Shown: positions 9,695-18,984, counted from the stretch's first letter. The stretch: DNA of 64,000 bases from Emticicia oligotrophica DSM 17448 (GCF_000263195.1 NC_018748.1:3286001-3350000); one strand, 5' to 3'. The notes: generated by a model from the sequence alone, not told the origin. Made by a program: numbers and translations.

Positions 9695-12600
9695 ATGTAC
9701 ATGAAGAAGAATCTACTTCTTAGTTTGCTAGGAGTCTTTATGTCTTTGGCCGTGTTGGCTCAAGGTAAAAAGATTACTGGTAAAGTAACGTCATCAGATG
9801 ATGGCTCAGGATTGCCGGGTGTATCGGTACAAGTAAAAGGTACTTCAAAGGGGTCTCAAACAGACATAGAGGGTAATTACTCTATTGAAGCTCCATCTGG
9901 AAGTACTTTGGTATTTAGTTTTGTGGGTATGAACACCCAAGAAGTGAAAGTAGGTAACCAATCAGTAGTAAACGTTTCTTTGGGAGCTGATACTAAGCAA
10001 CTCTCAGAAGTAGTTGTAACTGCCATCGGTATTCAACGTGAGAAGAAAGCCTTGGCTTATGCAGTTTCAAACGTAAACGCTGAAGCTCTTCAACAACGTT
10101 CAGAACCAGATGCCCTTCGTGCATTAAATGGTAAAGTTCCGGGTGTAAACATTATCTCTGGTGGTGGTGCTCCTGGTCAGGCTACTCGTATCACAATTCG
10201 TGGTGCAAACTCATTTACTGGAAATAACCAGCCTTTATTCGTTGTTGATGGTATTCCTTTCGATAACTCGGTGAATGCGACTGATGGTTTTAACCAAAAT
10301 ACAGTAACTTCAAACCGTGCTTATGACATTGACCCTAATAACGTTGAGTCAATGACTATCTTGAAAGGTGCTGCTGCTTCTGCTCTTTATGGATCACGTG
10401 CAGCCAATGGTGTAGTGGTAATCACAACTAAAGCTGGTAGCAAAAATGCTAAAAAAGGTTTAGAAGTAACATATAATTCATCATACTCTACTGAGAAAAT
10501 TTCAACTGTTCCTGATTACCAAAATTCATATACCCAAGGTTCTAACCAAACTTATAATGGTGGTTTCATTGGTAACTGGGGTTCTGCATTCCCAGCTGAG
10601 GTTGACCGTATCAACCAAGCTTTAGGTTTTGAGCGTTATTCAAAAATTATTGATGGTAATTATGCTGCTGGTTTTGTTCCAAACCCAATCGTAGGTGTTG
10701 CTTATGGTGCAGCTCGTTATAAAACTGCATTCCCACAGTTTTTAGATGCTAATGGAAACGCAGTTCCTTATGAACTGAAGCCTTATGATATCATTGGTGG
10801 TTTCTTCCGTCGTGGTAATGTTGTTGAGAATAGCTTTAATATCAGCTCGACTGGTGATAAAACTACTATCAGTGCTGGTGCATCTCGCATGACTAACCAA
10901 GGTATTATCCCTAACTCAAACTCAGACCGTACGACTTTGAACTTTGGTGGTAATGCAACTTTAGCAAATAAATTAAATATCAGTGGTAACGTAAACTACG
11001 TAAGCACCAACCAAAAATCACCACAATCAGGTGCTGGTTATTTTGCTGACTACGGTGGTTTAGCTGCTTCAGGTTCTATCTATTCTCGTTTATTCTATTT
11101 ACCTCGTAACTATGATTTGAATGGTCTTCCATTTGAAAACCCAGTTACTGGTGCAAACGTATTCTATCGTGCCTTAGATAATCCACTTTGGACTGCGAAA
11201 TACAATACTTATACTAGCCAAGTAAACCGTGTATTCGGAAACATGGCCTTGAATTATGATGTAACTCCTTGGTTAGCTTTAACTGCAAAAGGTGGTATCA
11301 ATACATATAGTGAGACACGTAGAGAGGTTTATCGTCCGGGTGGTAACTCTGTTCCACTAGGTCAGGTTACACGTCGTGATATCACAAATACAGAATTAGA
11401 CTTCACTTTCTTAGCATCTGCTAATAAAGATATTACTGAAAACATTAATATGCGTTTATTAGCGGGTTTCAATGCTAACCAACGTTATAATAATATTGCT
11501 TTTGCTTTAGGCCAAACTATCATTGACCCTAACTTATTGATTTTAGGTGGTACAAACACTCAGTTTGCATCAGAAAGAAGAAGCTTACGTCGTTTATATG
11601 GTATCTTTGCTGAATATGGTGTTTCATACAAAAACTATGCTTTCTTAACAGCAACAGTTCGTAATGACCACTCTTCAACTTTACCAAAAGCAAACAATAG
11701 TTATATTTATCCTTCAGTAAGTGGTTCATTTATCTTTACTGAAGCTTTCAAATTACCAACGAATATCTTGAATTTTGGTAAGATTCGTGCAAACGTTGCG
11801 AAAGTAGGTAAAGACGCTGACCCTTATCAAGTATTTACTACTTATAATTTCGCGGTTCAGTACTTCAATGCGTCTCCAATTTCAGCAACTTCTATTCCAA
11901 CTACGTTGAATAATGCTACTTTGAAGCCTGAATTTACAACTGAATATGAAGTTGGTACAGAATTACAATTCTTCAAAAACAGAATTGGCGTTGACTTAGC
12001 TTATTTCAATCGTGTTTCTACAGACTTGATTGTAACTGCTCGTATCCCTACATCATCTGGTTTTGATTTCAAAGCAACAAATGCTGGTAAAATTAAAAAC
12101 TACGGTGTTGAATTAGGTTTAACATTGGTTCCAGTTAAGTTAAACAATGGCTTCACTTGGACTTCATTTGTGGCATTTACACGTCTTCGTTCAGAAGTTG
12201 TTGATGCTGGCCCAAGTGGTGAGTTATTCTTAGGTGGTACTGGTTTATCATCATTAGGAACAATGCACCGTAATGGTTTCCCTTATGGTATGATTTATGG
12301 TTCAAGAAATGCTCGTGATGACCAAGGTAATGTATTAATCAACCCAACAACTGGTTTACCATTACAAGAGCCAACTTCACAAATCTTAGCAAATCCTGCT
12401 CCTAAATATACTTTAGGTTGGACAAATACATTGAGTTTCAAAGGATTTAACTTGTCAGTATTGATGGATTACCGTCATGGTGGAAGTATGTTCTCTGCTA
12501 CAGCTGCTTCATTATTGTTGAGAGGCCAGTTGAAATTCTCTGAAGACCGTGAAGGAATGCGTGTAATTCCAGGTGTTTTAGGCGATCCTCAAACATACAA

Positions 12601-12982
12601 GCCATTGTTGAATGATGCAGGAAAAACTATTCCTAACACTATTCCAATGACTGCGTTCCAATCACACTTCTCAAATGGTTTTGGTGCTTATGGTGCTGAT
12701 GAAACAAATATCTATGATATCACTACTATTCGTGTACGTGAGGTTTCATTGGGTTATACAGTTCCTAAAGCTTTCTTGAAGAAAACATTGCCATTCTTTG
12801 GTAGTATGAGACTTTCAGTTTCTGGTAGAAACCTTTGGTTCAAATCACCAAACATGTTAACTGGTTTGAATTTCGACCCAGAGGTACTATCGAACTTTGC
12901 TGACTCAAATATCCAAGGTTTCGACTTAGGTGCAGCTCCATCAACTCGTCGTTTTGGTGCTAACTTATCTGTATCGTTCTAA
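9695..12982 (+). CDS. SusC/RagA-family TonB-dependent outer membrane receptor (second locus)
   Basis: This 1095-residue TonB-dependent receptor has the SusC architecture: signal peptide ending VLAQ, carboxypeptidase-regulatory-like domain ITGKVTSSDDGSGLPGVSV, TonB-box-like SEVVVTAIGIQ, and a plug with ITIRGANSFTGNN and LKGAAASALYGSRAANGVVV. A large barrel follows, ending RFGANLSVSF. Two ATGs compete as start, 9695 and 9701. The first keeps the same upstream context (CTAAA-ATG) as the paralogue, whereas the second matches its protein start MKK. From residue 85 on it differs strongly from the first SusC, so a different substrate is likely. The SusD partner is 146 bases downstream. Confidence 0.95.
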   Translation: MYMKKNLLLSLLGVFMSLAVLAQGKKITGKVTSSDDGSGLPGVSVQVKGTSKGSQTDIEGNYSIEAPSGSTLVFSFVGMNTQEVKVGNQSVVNVSLGADTKQLSEVVVTAIGIQREKKALAYAVSNVNAEALQQRSEPDALRALNGKVPGVNIISGGGAPGQATRITIRGANSFTGNNQPLFVVDGIPFDNSVNATDGFNQNTVTSNRAYDIDPNNVESMTILKGAAASALYGSRAANGVVVITTKAGSKNAKKGLEVTYNSSYSTEKISTVPDYQNSYTQGSNQTYNGGFIGNWGSAFPAEVDRINQALGFERYSKIIDGNYAAGFVPNPIVGVAYGAARYKTAFPQFLDANGNAVPYELKPYDIIGGFFRRGNVVENSFNISSTGDKTTISAGASRMTNQGIIPNSNSDRTTLNFGGNATLANKLNISGNVNYVSTNQKSPQSGAGYFADYGGLAASGSIYSRLFYLPRNYDLNGLPFENPVTGANVFYRALDNPLWTAKYNTYTSQVNRVFGNMALNYDVTPWLALTAKGGINTYSETRREVYRPGGNSVPLGQVTRRDITNTELDFTFLASANKDITENINMRLLAGFNANQRYNNIAFALGQTIIDPNLLILGGTNTQFASERRSLRRLYGIFAEYGVSYKNYAFLTATVRNDHSSTLPKANNSYIYPSVSGSFIFTEAFKLPTNILNFGKIRANVAKVGKDADPYQVFTTYNFAVQYFNASPISATSIPTTLNNATLKPEFTTEYEVGTELQFFKNRIGVDLAYFNRVSTDLIVTARIPTSSGFDFKATNAGKIKNYGVELGLTLVPVKLNNGFTWTSFVAFTRLRSEVVDAGPSGELFLGGTGLSSLGTMHRNGFPYGMIYGSRNARDDQGNVLINPTTGLPLQEPTSQILANPAPKYTLGWTNTLSFKGFNLSVLMDYRHGGSMFSATAASLLLRGQLKFSEDREGMRVIPGVLGDPQTYKPLLNDAGKTIPNTIPMTAFQSHFSNGFGAYGADETNIYDITTIRVREVSLGYTVPKAFLKKTLPFFGSMRLSVSGRNLWFKSPNMLTGLNFDPEVLSNFADSNIQGFDLGAAPSTRRFGANLSVSF

Positions 12983-13068
12983 TTTATTTGGGCTTTTAGA
13001 AATGTAAAGCTTTTAGTTAAAATGATATAAAAGCACCCTAATGAGGCTTTAAGAAAATTATTTTAGTG

Positions 13069-13110
13069 ACTAATAGCTAATTACTAATAACTAACAGCTA
13101 ATAAGCTAAC
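13069..13110. repeat. Low-complexity CTAATA-type repeat between susC and susD
   Basis: Imperfect reiterations of CTAATA/CTAACA (for example ACTAATAGCTAATTACTAAT) fill the gap just before the susD start. No hairpin or protein is implied. Confidence 0.5.
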
Positions 13111-13128
13111 CAAAAATCGTAAATAGAA

Positions 13129-14808
13129 ATGAAATTAAAATACATATCAAAAGTATTACTTACTACGGGTCTAATAAGCCTGTTAAGTGGGTGTAATTTG
13201 ACGGACTTGGATATTAATCAAGATCCTAACCGACCGACTGTAGCTTCTACAAAACTTTTGTTGCCTACTGCTGAAATTGCTGTTGTGAACGCTATTACTG
13301 CCGTGAACGACAACGCAATGGGGTTTGCAGGTTTGTTGAGTAGTGCTGATAACTTCGATTTGAATAACCAGTCTTACAATGGTACTTGGAATGGCTTCTA
13401 TCGTAATATGAATAACGTTGAGGCAATTATCAAAGCAAGTACAAATAGCCCACACTATTTGGGTGTTGGACAAGCATTGAAAGCGTTTGCTATGGGTAAC
13501 TTCGTTGATACTTTTGGCGATTGCCCTTATACTGAAGCATGGAAAGGTAATGCTGAAACTGCAATTACATCACCGAAATTTGATAAAGACTCTGATATCT
13601 ATGAAGCTTTAATTAAACTTTGTGATGAAGCTGTTGCAAACCTTTCGAAAACAACTGCTGACCCATTAAATGCAACTGCAGATTTCATGTATGGTGGTTC
13701 TGCTGCAAAATGGATTAGATTTGCTAAATCGGTTAAAATCAAGTTATTATTGAACTCTAGAAAGGGCCGTGCAAGTGGAAATGCTGATTTAGCTGCCGCA
13801 ATTGCTGCGGGTGGTTATATTACTTCTGCTGCTGATGATTTTACTTACAACTTTAGTACTGCTTCTTCTCCAGAAGGACGTCATCCTTGGTTCCAATCTG
13901 CTTATTTAGCTGATAATGGTTTTGCATATCCTGCACACCAATTAATGGAAGAAATGATTTTTAATAAAGACCCACGTTTAGATTTCTATTTCTACCGTCA
14001 GACAAGTACAATTCTTGACCCAGCTAACCCAACTGATAGAGGTACAATTCCTTACGGTGGTACATACTTAGTTCGTAAGCCATCATTCTTAGCTAAATGG
14101 GCGAATGTATTTGGTTCAGCACCTAGCAACGATGATTTGAAATACATTGCTGGTTTCTTTGGTCGTGATAGAGGAGATAATACGGGTGTTCCTCAGGATG
14201 GTGCTCTTCGTACTGCTCCTGGTTGCTATCCTGCTGGTGGTCTTTATGGTGGTCGTTCAGTTACGCCAAGAGCATTAACAGGTGGTAGAGGTTCAGGTAA
14301 TGGTATTTGGCCATTGCTTACAAGTAATAATTTGAAGTATTATCAAATTGAAGCTATTCTTGATGGTACAGCTTCTGGTGATGCTAAGGCTTTATTTGAA
14401 GCTGCTATCAGAGAACATATCTCTCGTGTTGTGGCTTTAGGTTTGAAAGTTGATGCAGCAAATGCTGTTGCTCCAACTGCAGCTTACATTAATGATTATG
14501 TTGCAGCTCAATTGAAATTATATGATGCGGCTCCATCGAACGCTGCGAAGTTGAATGTAGTGATGAAGCAAATGTGGTATTCTTCTTGGGGACAAGGTAT
14601 GGAAATTTGGAACGCAATGCGTCGTACTGGATTCCCTACAACAATTAATAACCCAATTATTAAGCCACCAAGACAATACGCTTTACGTTTGCCTTATCCG
14701 TCGCAAGAAGGTAGCTTGAACCCTAATGCAACACCTAAATTGACAGAGGTAATCTTCGATAGAGACCCTGTGTTCTGGGATAAGGTTAAAATTAAATGGG
14801 AATTCTAA
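13129..14808 (+). CDS. SusD-like (SusD/RagB superfamily, type 2) lipoprotein
   Basis: This substrate-capturing outer membrane lipoprotein pairs with the second SusC. The lipobox LLSGC gives a lipidated Cys at about residue 22, followed by NLTDLDINQDPNRPT. That DINxDPN-x-PT motif is the hallmark of the SusD-like_2 branch. Other typical features are the TPR-like helical core and a Trp/Tyr-rich region around MWYSSWGQGMEIWNAMRRTG near residue 490. At 559 residues it is longer than the first SusD and belongs to a different subfamily. This supports a distinct substrate, possibly non-glycan. Confidence 0.9.
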   Translation: MKLKYISKVLLTTGLISLLSGCNLTDLDINQDPNRPTVASTKLLLPTAEIAVVNAITAVNDNAMGFAGLLSSADNFDLNNQSYNGTWNGFYRNMNNVEAIIKASTNSPHYLGVGQALKAFAMGNFVDTFGDCPYTEAWKGNAETAITSPKFDKDSDIYEALIKLCDEAVANLSKTTADPLNATADFMYGGSAAKWIRFAKSVKIKLLLNSRKGRASGNADLAAAIAAGGYITSAADDFTYNFSTASSPEGRHPWFQSAYLADNGFAYPAHQLMEEMIFNKDPRLDFYFYRQTSTILDPANPTDRGTIPYGGTYLVRKPSFLAKWANVFGSAPSNDDLKYIAGFFGRDRGDNTGVPQDGALRTAPGCYPAGGLYGGRSVTPRALTGGRGSGNGIWPLLTSNNLKYYQIEAILDGTASGDAKALFEAAIREHISRVVALGLKVDAANAVAPTAAYINDYVAAQLKLYDAAPSNAAKLNVVMKQMWYSSWGQGMEIWNAMRRTGFPTTINNPIIKPPRQYALRLPYPSQEGSLNPNATPKLTEVIFDRDPVFWDKVKIKWEF

Positions 14809-14826
14809 TAGAGCTCTGAGGACAAT

Positions 14827-14860
14827 GATATGAGATGGCGGTCAACTAAAGTCTCATATC
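14827..14860 (+). other. Intercistronic hairpin between susD and the downstream lipoprotein gene
   Basis: Perfect 9-bp arms GATATGAGA (14827-14835) and TCTCATATC (14852-14860) enclose a 16-base loop. No T tract follows, so it is more likely an mRNA-stability or expression-ratio element than a terminator. Confidence 0.5.
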
Positions 14861-14902
14861 TTGAATCAAAATCTCATTAAAAACTTTAAAACAGTATTTA
14901 AA

Positions 14903-15619
14903 ATGAAAAAAATATTAAGTTTGACAATAGTTAGTGCTCTACTATTTGCCATTAGTGCATGTAGAGATGAATCATTGAATCCGTTGCCGACGTTCCTTCC
15001 AGGAGTTCATGCGTTCACTGTATTTGATGGAATTAATTTTAATGGAAATCTTCTTGCAAGACCTCAACCTTATGAAGTTGATAACGCAAGAAACTTCCCT
15101 AAAACTGGTCAAGGTTCGGCCAAAGTTGATTTTAAAACTCGTTGGGTTTCATTAGATAATAAGCTTACTGTAAACAAAATTGAAATTTACGTGAGAATGT
15201 TGGAGTCATACAATGACCCAGATGGTAACCCTAAAGTTGCTGATTTAAGTGGTAATGGTAAAGGTAAATTGATTACAACAATCAGTTCTCCACAACCAAA
15301 TCGTAAATGGAATAACTTCAGTATTACACCTCAGCAAATTTTTGATGCATACAAAACTGCTTCAGTAAAGTATGACAAAGTAAATGCTGTAAATGTATTT
15401 TCTAACCCAGCAAGACCAAGACCTACAGGTGAGTGGTTGAGACCAGCAGAAACAGCTACTTATGGTGCAGTATCAGCTGACTCATTCATAATTACTTGGG
15501 TTCTTTACACTACTGATGGTCAGATATTTAATACTTGGAATCCTGATTCAATTTGTGCTGACCCAACTTCAGTTTCTGAAGCGAACTCAAACTGCCAAAT
15601 TGCATTTAGTGTAAGATAA
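14903..15619 (+). CDS. Uncharacterised lipoprotein in SusE-like position
   Basis: The predicted product is 238 residues, starting at ATG 14903. This start gives a clean lipoprotein leader (MKKILSLTIVSALLFAISAC), while an upstream in-frame start would bury the signal. After the lipid Cys comes RDESLNPLPTFLPGVHAFTVFD, then a beta-rich, Asn- and Pro-containing body with no catalytic motif I recognise. The C-terminus contains two cysteines (SICADP and SNCQIAF) that could form a disulfide. Its place after SusC and SusD suggests a surface ligand-binding accessory like SusE/SusF, but that is inference from position only. Confidence 0.7.
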   Translation: MKKILSLTIVSALLFAISACRDESLNPLPTFLPGVHAFTVFDGINFNGNLLARPQPYEVDNARNFPKTGQGSAKVDFKTRWVSLDNKLTVNKIEIYVRMLESYNDPDGNPKVADLSGNGKGKLITTISSPQPNRKWNNFSITPQQIFDAYKTASVKYDKVNAVNVFSNPARPRPTGEWLRPAETATYGAVSADSFIITWVLYTTDGQIFNTWNPDSICADPTSVSEANSNCQIAFSVR

Positions 15620-15642
15620 TAAGAATTTGATTTCAAATTTCA

Positions 15643-15650
15643 TATCTTTG
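15643..15650 (+). promoter_or_regulatory. Possible TAnnTTTG -7 element for the copper/heme monooxygenase gene
   Basis: TATCTTTG lies 45 bases before the ATG at 15696. The predicted start of transcription would fall at the foot of the hairpin at 15652-15681, so promoter and terminator signals overlap here. Confidence 0.35.
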
Positions 15651-15651
15651 G

Positions 15652-15690
15652 AAGAGCAGACCGCATCATTGGTCTGCTCTTTCTGTTTGT
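15652..15690 (+). terminator. Terminator of the second susCD operon
   Basis: Perfect 11-bp arms AAGAGCAGACC (15652-15662) and GGTCTGCTCTT (15671-15681) have an 8-base loop. The tail is T-rich but interrupted (TTCTGTTTGTATTTT). Confidence 0.7.
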
Positions 15691-15695
15691 ATTTT

Positions 15696-16970
15696 ATGTG
15701 GACGAAAAAATACCTATTTTTATCTGTAATAATTTTACTTTCATTTGTTGACTTGAAAGCCCAACAAGTGAGTGAGATTAATTTTTATGAGCATATTGCC
15801 CCAATTATTCATAAGAATTGTACGCCTTGTCATCAACCAAATAAAGTTGGGCCTTTTAATTTGATTAGCTACGAAGATGTAGCAAAGCGTGCGAAGTTTA
15901 TTGCACGTGTAACAGAAACACGCTATATGCCACCATTTCCTGCTGATAGGAAATTTCAAGCTTATTTGAATGAAAGAAGTTTAACGGTTGGGGAAATTAC
16001 CAAAATAAAGTTATGGATAGAAGGTGGATTAAAAGAAGGCGTAAAGAAAAACTCCTCAATTAATATTTCTACACAGAAAGAAGAAACTAAACCTGATTTA
16101 ATACTAAAAATGAATAAACCATATCAGGTTTTGGGTGAAAATGTTGAAGATTTTAGGTTTTTTAATTTACCAAGTAATACAACTATTAGCCAATATATTA
16201 CAGGTATTGGTTTCAAACCGGGCAATAAAAAAGTGGTTCACCATAGCCGATTGATGGTTGATACAACCAACTCGATGCGGGAAATAGATGGATTGTCAGA
16301 AACTGATTCCCGCATTTATGAGTTTCAAAAAACAGCCTTAAAAGATGAGTTTCTGTACGGATGGGTACCAGGAAATGATAAAATTCAATTTCCAAAAGGT
16401 ACTGGAATTAGGCTCAATGCCCAATCTGATTTTTTACTAAATATGCACTATGCACCATCGCCAATTCCAGATACTGACCAATCAGAAATTGAATTGTATT
16501 TTGCTAAAGAGCCGATTGAGAGAGAAGTGAAAAACTTTATTTTGCGTGAAAATGATATTTCGAATAAGCCTTTTTTAATTAAAGCTGGCGAAAAAGCTAC
16601 TTTCTTTATTTCGAAAAAAATTGATAAACCGATGTCTTTGATTTCGGTATTACCACACATGCACTTAATTGGTAAAACTTTTAGGGCATTTGCAATCACT
16701 CCCGATGGGGAAGTTGTAAATTTAGTAAAGATTGATAGTTGGGAATTTAATTGGCAAATGACTTATCAGTTCAAAAAACTCTTGAAAATTCCTGCGGGTA
16801 CAACTTTTATTGTTGAAGCCTCTTATGATAATTCCGTAGAAAATCCTGAAAATCCTTACAATCCACCACGAGAAATTGGCTATGGTTGGGGTACGAAAGA
16901 TGAAATGCTAAATTTGGTTTTATATTACCTTGATTACAAAGAAGGAGATGAAAATATCGAACAGAATTAA
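15696..16970 (+). CDS. c-heme / copper type II (PHM/DBH-like) monooxygenase
   Basis: This 424-residue exported protein starts at ATG 15696 with a signal peptide ending LKAQ. The N-terminal part is a monoheme c-type cytochrome: CTPCH at residues 42-46, with a likely distal Met in YMPPFPAD at 78. The C-terminal part carries all copper ligands of the peptidylglycine hydroxylating / dopamine beta-monooxygenase fold: H182-H183 (VVHHSRLM), H251 (LLNMHY), H321/H323 (LPHMHLIG) and M404 (GTKDEMLNL). Such enzymes hydroxylate C-H bonds with O2, and the heme could deliver electrons in place of ascorbate. The substrate is unknown. Its stop codon overlaps that of the convergent thioredoxin-fold gene, and a related protein is encoded at 50315-51664. 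Confidence 0.85.
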   Translation: MWTKKYLFLSVIILLSFVDLKAQQVSEINFYEHIAPIIHKNCTPCHQPNKVGPFNLISYEDVAKRAKFIARVTETRYMPPFPADRKFQAYLNERSLTVGEITKIKLWIEGGLKEGVKKNSSINISTQKEETKPDLILKMNKPYQVLGENVEDFRFFNLPSNTTISQYITGIGFKPGNKKVVHHSRLMVDTTNSMREIDGLSETDSRIYEFQKTALKDEFLYGWVPGNDKIQFPKGTGIRLNAQSDFLLNMHYAPSPIPDTDQSEIELYFAKEPIEREVKNFILRENDISNKPFLIKAGEKATFFISKKIDKPMSLISVLPHMHLIGKTFRAFAITPDGEVVNLVKIDSWEFNWQMTYQFKKLLKIPAGTTFIVEASYDNSVENPENPYNPPREIGYGWGTKDEMLNLVLYYLDYKEGDENIEQN

Positions 16971-17542
16971 AGACCACAGCCTACTGGTTCGATGTATTTT
17001 TTCTTAATTTTTTGATGATTCTTTAGTGCAGAAATGGCATCTAATAAATAAAATTCTGTTGGGGCAGCTCGATTTCTTCCTAAACCATAAAACCAATTAT
17101 CAATTGCACCGTGGTAACGTATTTTGTTACGTTTATCTACTAAAAAAACTTCTGGAGTAAAGTTGGCATTTAATTTCTTGAGAAGTTGGCGTTTGGAGTC
17201 ATAAATGATAGGAAGTTTAAAACGATATTCTTCTCGAAATTCGGCAAGAACATTTTTATCAATCGGCTTAAAAGGATAAACTACATATAATTTGATATTT
17301 TCTTTGGAAAATTGCTCATCAAACTCCGTTAGGTTTTTGGTGTATTTTTGGCAAATCGGGCATTCAGGGTCGAAGAAAATAATGACAGACAACTCGTTTT
17401 TATGAAGTTTCTTAAAGTCGATTATTTCATCGCCATCAGTGGGAAGTTTTTGTGCCAATGTGAAAAATGAAAAGAATATTGGAATCAAAGCTAAGCCCTG
17501 ATTCCATTTTTTGAAGGTTATTTTTGAAAGTGCCCAACTCAT
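16967..17542 (-). CDS. Exported thioredoxin-fold (redoxin) protein with CxxC motif
   Basis: This 191-residue protein has an N-terminal signal or anchor segment (about residues 13-30) followed by a thioredoxin fold. The redox motif CPIC sits in FFDPECPICQKY near residue 60, and the cis-Pro strand TPEVFLVDKRNKIRYHG near residue 128. The C-terminus ends EPVGCGL, adding a third cysteine typical of redoxins that accompany cytochrome/copper monooxygenases. It probably keeps periplasmic thiols or metal sites reduced. It overlaps the upstream PhoD gene by 4 bases (ATGA) and its stop overlaps that of the convergent monooxygenase, leaving no room for a terminator. Confidence 0.8.
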   Translation of the reverse strand: MSWALSKITFKKWNQGLALIPIFFSFFTLAQKLPTDGDEIIDFKKLHKNELSVIIFFDPECPICQKYTKNLTEFDEQFSKENIKLYVVYPFKPIDKNVLAEFREEYRFKLPIIYDSKRQLLKKLNANFTPEVFLVDKRNKIRYHGAIDNWFYGLGRNRAAPTEFYLLDAISALKNHQKIKKKYIEPVGCGL

Positions 17543-18852
17543 TTTAGTTCACTGGCTTTGATTTCTTTACTCCAAACCTCTTTTCCATCTTTATCCATGA
17601 TATTTATTTTCAGAACACGGTCAGTTCTTTTTCCCGAAACTTCCAATAAACCAAAGTTGTGTTTGGTAACACCCGTGCCTTCTACATAAACATCTTTTTC
17701 TTCTTTTACTGGTGCTGAAGCCCCCGAAGTGAGAGCCGAAACTGTCAAGTCATACAACGGATAAGTACCTGCACGTTCAACCTTACAGAGAGAAGTCCAA
17801 TGGCGATCTCCGCTGATAAATATTACTCCTGGTATTTTTTCTTTTGCAATCAAATCAAATAATTGATTTCTTTCTTCTTCGTAATTGGCGTAGTTTTCAA
17901 AAATTTTAGCAGGATTCCCGACTTGTCCACCTACAACCAAAAACTTAAATGGAGCATTTGAGAATTTTAGAGCATCAATCAACCACTGTAATTGTTTCTG
18001 ACCAAAATAATCTCTTGAACCAGTTGAGCGGTCGTTAGGGGTTCTCCACCAGCGGTCATCTAATAAAAAGAACTGACAATCAGCCCATTGGAATGAACCA
18101 GTTACACCTTCTTTATCAAAAGCATAATTAAGATTTCCCCAAAAAAGCTTAAAGACATCAAGAGTTTGTTGCTTGCTTACAAATCCTCTGTCCGAATCGT
18201 TCGGCCCAAAATCATGGTCATCCCAAATAGCATAGTTATGTACATTGGCTAAAAGCGGTTGCATTTCGGGCAATGAACGCGTATGAGTGTATCGGTGTAA
18301 AATACCCGTCTTGGTATTCCAATCAGGTTCTCTCAAATATACATTATCACCTCCCCAGAGCATAAAATCGGGTTTAGTTTTATAAATACTTGTGAAGATT
18401 TCATATTCCGAACCATAAGGCTTACCTGGGCGGTCGAAGGCCTCTTCATTTACATAAGTACAACTTCCTACTGCAAACTTAAATGCAGGTGGGTCAGTAC
18501 GCCATTGCCAAAGGCTTTGGGTTTGAAATTCGAGTGGATAATTAAAGTCTACTTTTTTTTTATCTACATAAACTTCATAAGCATATCTTTTTCCAGGAAG
18601 GACATTATCAGCGATTAATTTAGCTACAAAAGCTTCAGATTTATTAGTTTTTATTTCATCTGTTGAAAATTTTGTGGAAGGTTTCTCAATGTCCCAGTAC
18701 ATAAACTTGACATTGGCTTCTTTTTGCGTTTGTACCCAAAGTAAAACTTCTTTCATTTCAGAATACCCAAGCATTGGCCCCGATTGAATCTGTGCGAAAG
18801 AGAAAAGATTAATACTGAAAAATGCAGAAAATAGTAAAAGTGTTTTTCTCAT
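17539..18852 (-). CDS. PhoD-family alkaline phosphatase / metallophosphoesterase
   Basis: This is an exported phosphodiesterase/phosphatase of the PhoD type, probably releasing phosphate from organic esters in the periplasm. ATG 18852 gives the leader MRKTLLLFSAFFS...FAQ, and a TTG 27 bases upstream is less likely. After a beta-sandwich N-domain, the catalytic domain shows GSCTYV, GGDNVYLREPDW, WDDHDFGPNDSDRG and GDRHWTSL, the usual metal-binding series. At 437 residues it is complete. It is the first gene of a two-gene operon with the thioredoxin-fold protein. Together with the PiT transporter and porin 8 kb away it fits phosphate scavenging. Confidence 0.88.
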   Translation of the reverse strand: MRKTLLLFSAFFSINLFSFAQIQSGPMLGYSEMKEVLLWVQTQKEANVKFMYWDIEKPSTKFSTDEIKTNKSEAFVAKLIADNVLPGKRYAYEVYVDKKKVDFNYPLEFQTQSLWQWRTDPPAFKFAVGSCTYVNEEAFDRPGKPYGSEYEIFTSIYKTKPDFMLWGGDNVYLREPDWNTKTGILHRYTHTRSLPEMQPLLANVHNYAIWDDHDFGPNDSDRGFVSKQQTLDVFKLFWGNLNYAFDKEGVTGSFQWADCQFFLLDDRWWRTPNDRSTGSRDYFGQKQLQWLIDALKFSNAPFKFLVVGGQVGNPAKIFENYANYEEERNQLFDLIAKEKIPGVIFISGDRHWTSLCKVERAGTYPLYDLTVSALTSGASAPVKEEKDVYVEGTGVTKHNFGLLEVSGKRTDRVLKINIMDKDGKEVWSKEIKASELK

Positions 18853-18876
18853 TTGATTGGTTGATAATAGTTTTTT

Positions 18877-18884
18877 CAAAATTA
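18877..18884 (-). promoter_or_regulatory. TAnnTTTG -7 element for the PhoD operon
   Basis: CAAAATTA on the plus strand reads TAATTTTG on the minus strand, 25 bases ahead of the ATG at 18852. Confidence 0.4.
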
Positions 18885-18953
18885 CGCTTTAAAATCAAAT
18901 TCATAAATTAATATTCTGTAAATTCATTACTTTCGGTTTTCAAAGATTAGGCG

Positions 18954-18961
18954 TACTTTTG
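18954..18961 (+). promoter_or_regulatory. TAnnTTTG -7 element of the DUF3127 gene
   Basis: TACTTTTG ends 24 bases before the ATG at 18985. It includes the base at which a spurious in-frame GTG (18961) would start. Confidence 0.45.
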
Positions 18962-18984
18962 TGAAAATTTATTTAACACGTACA

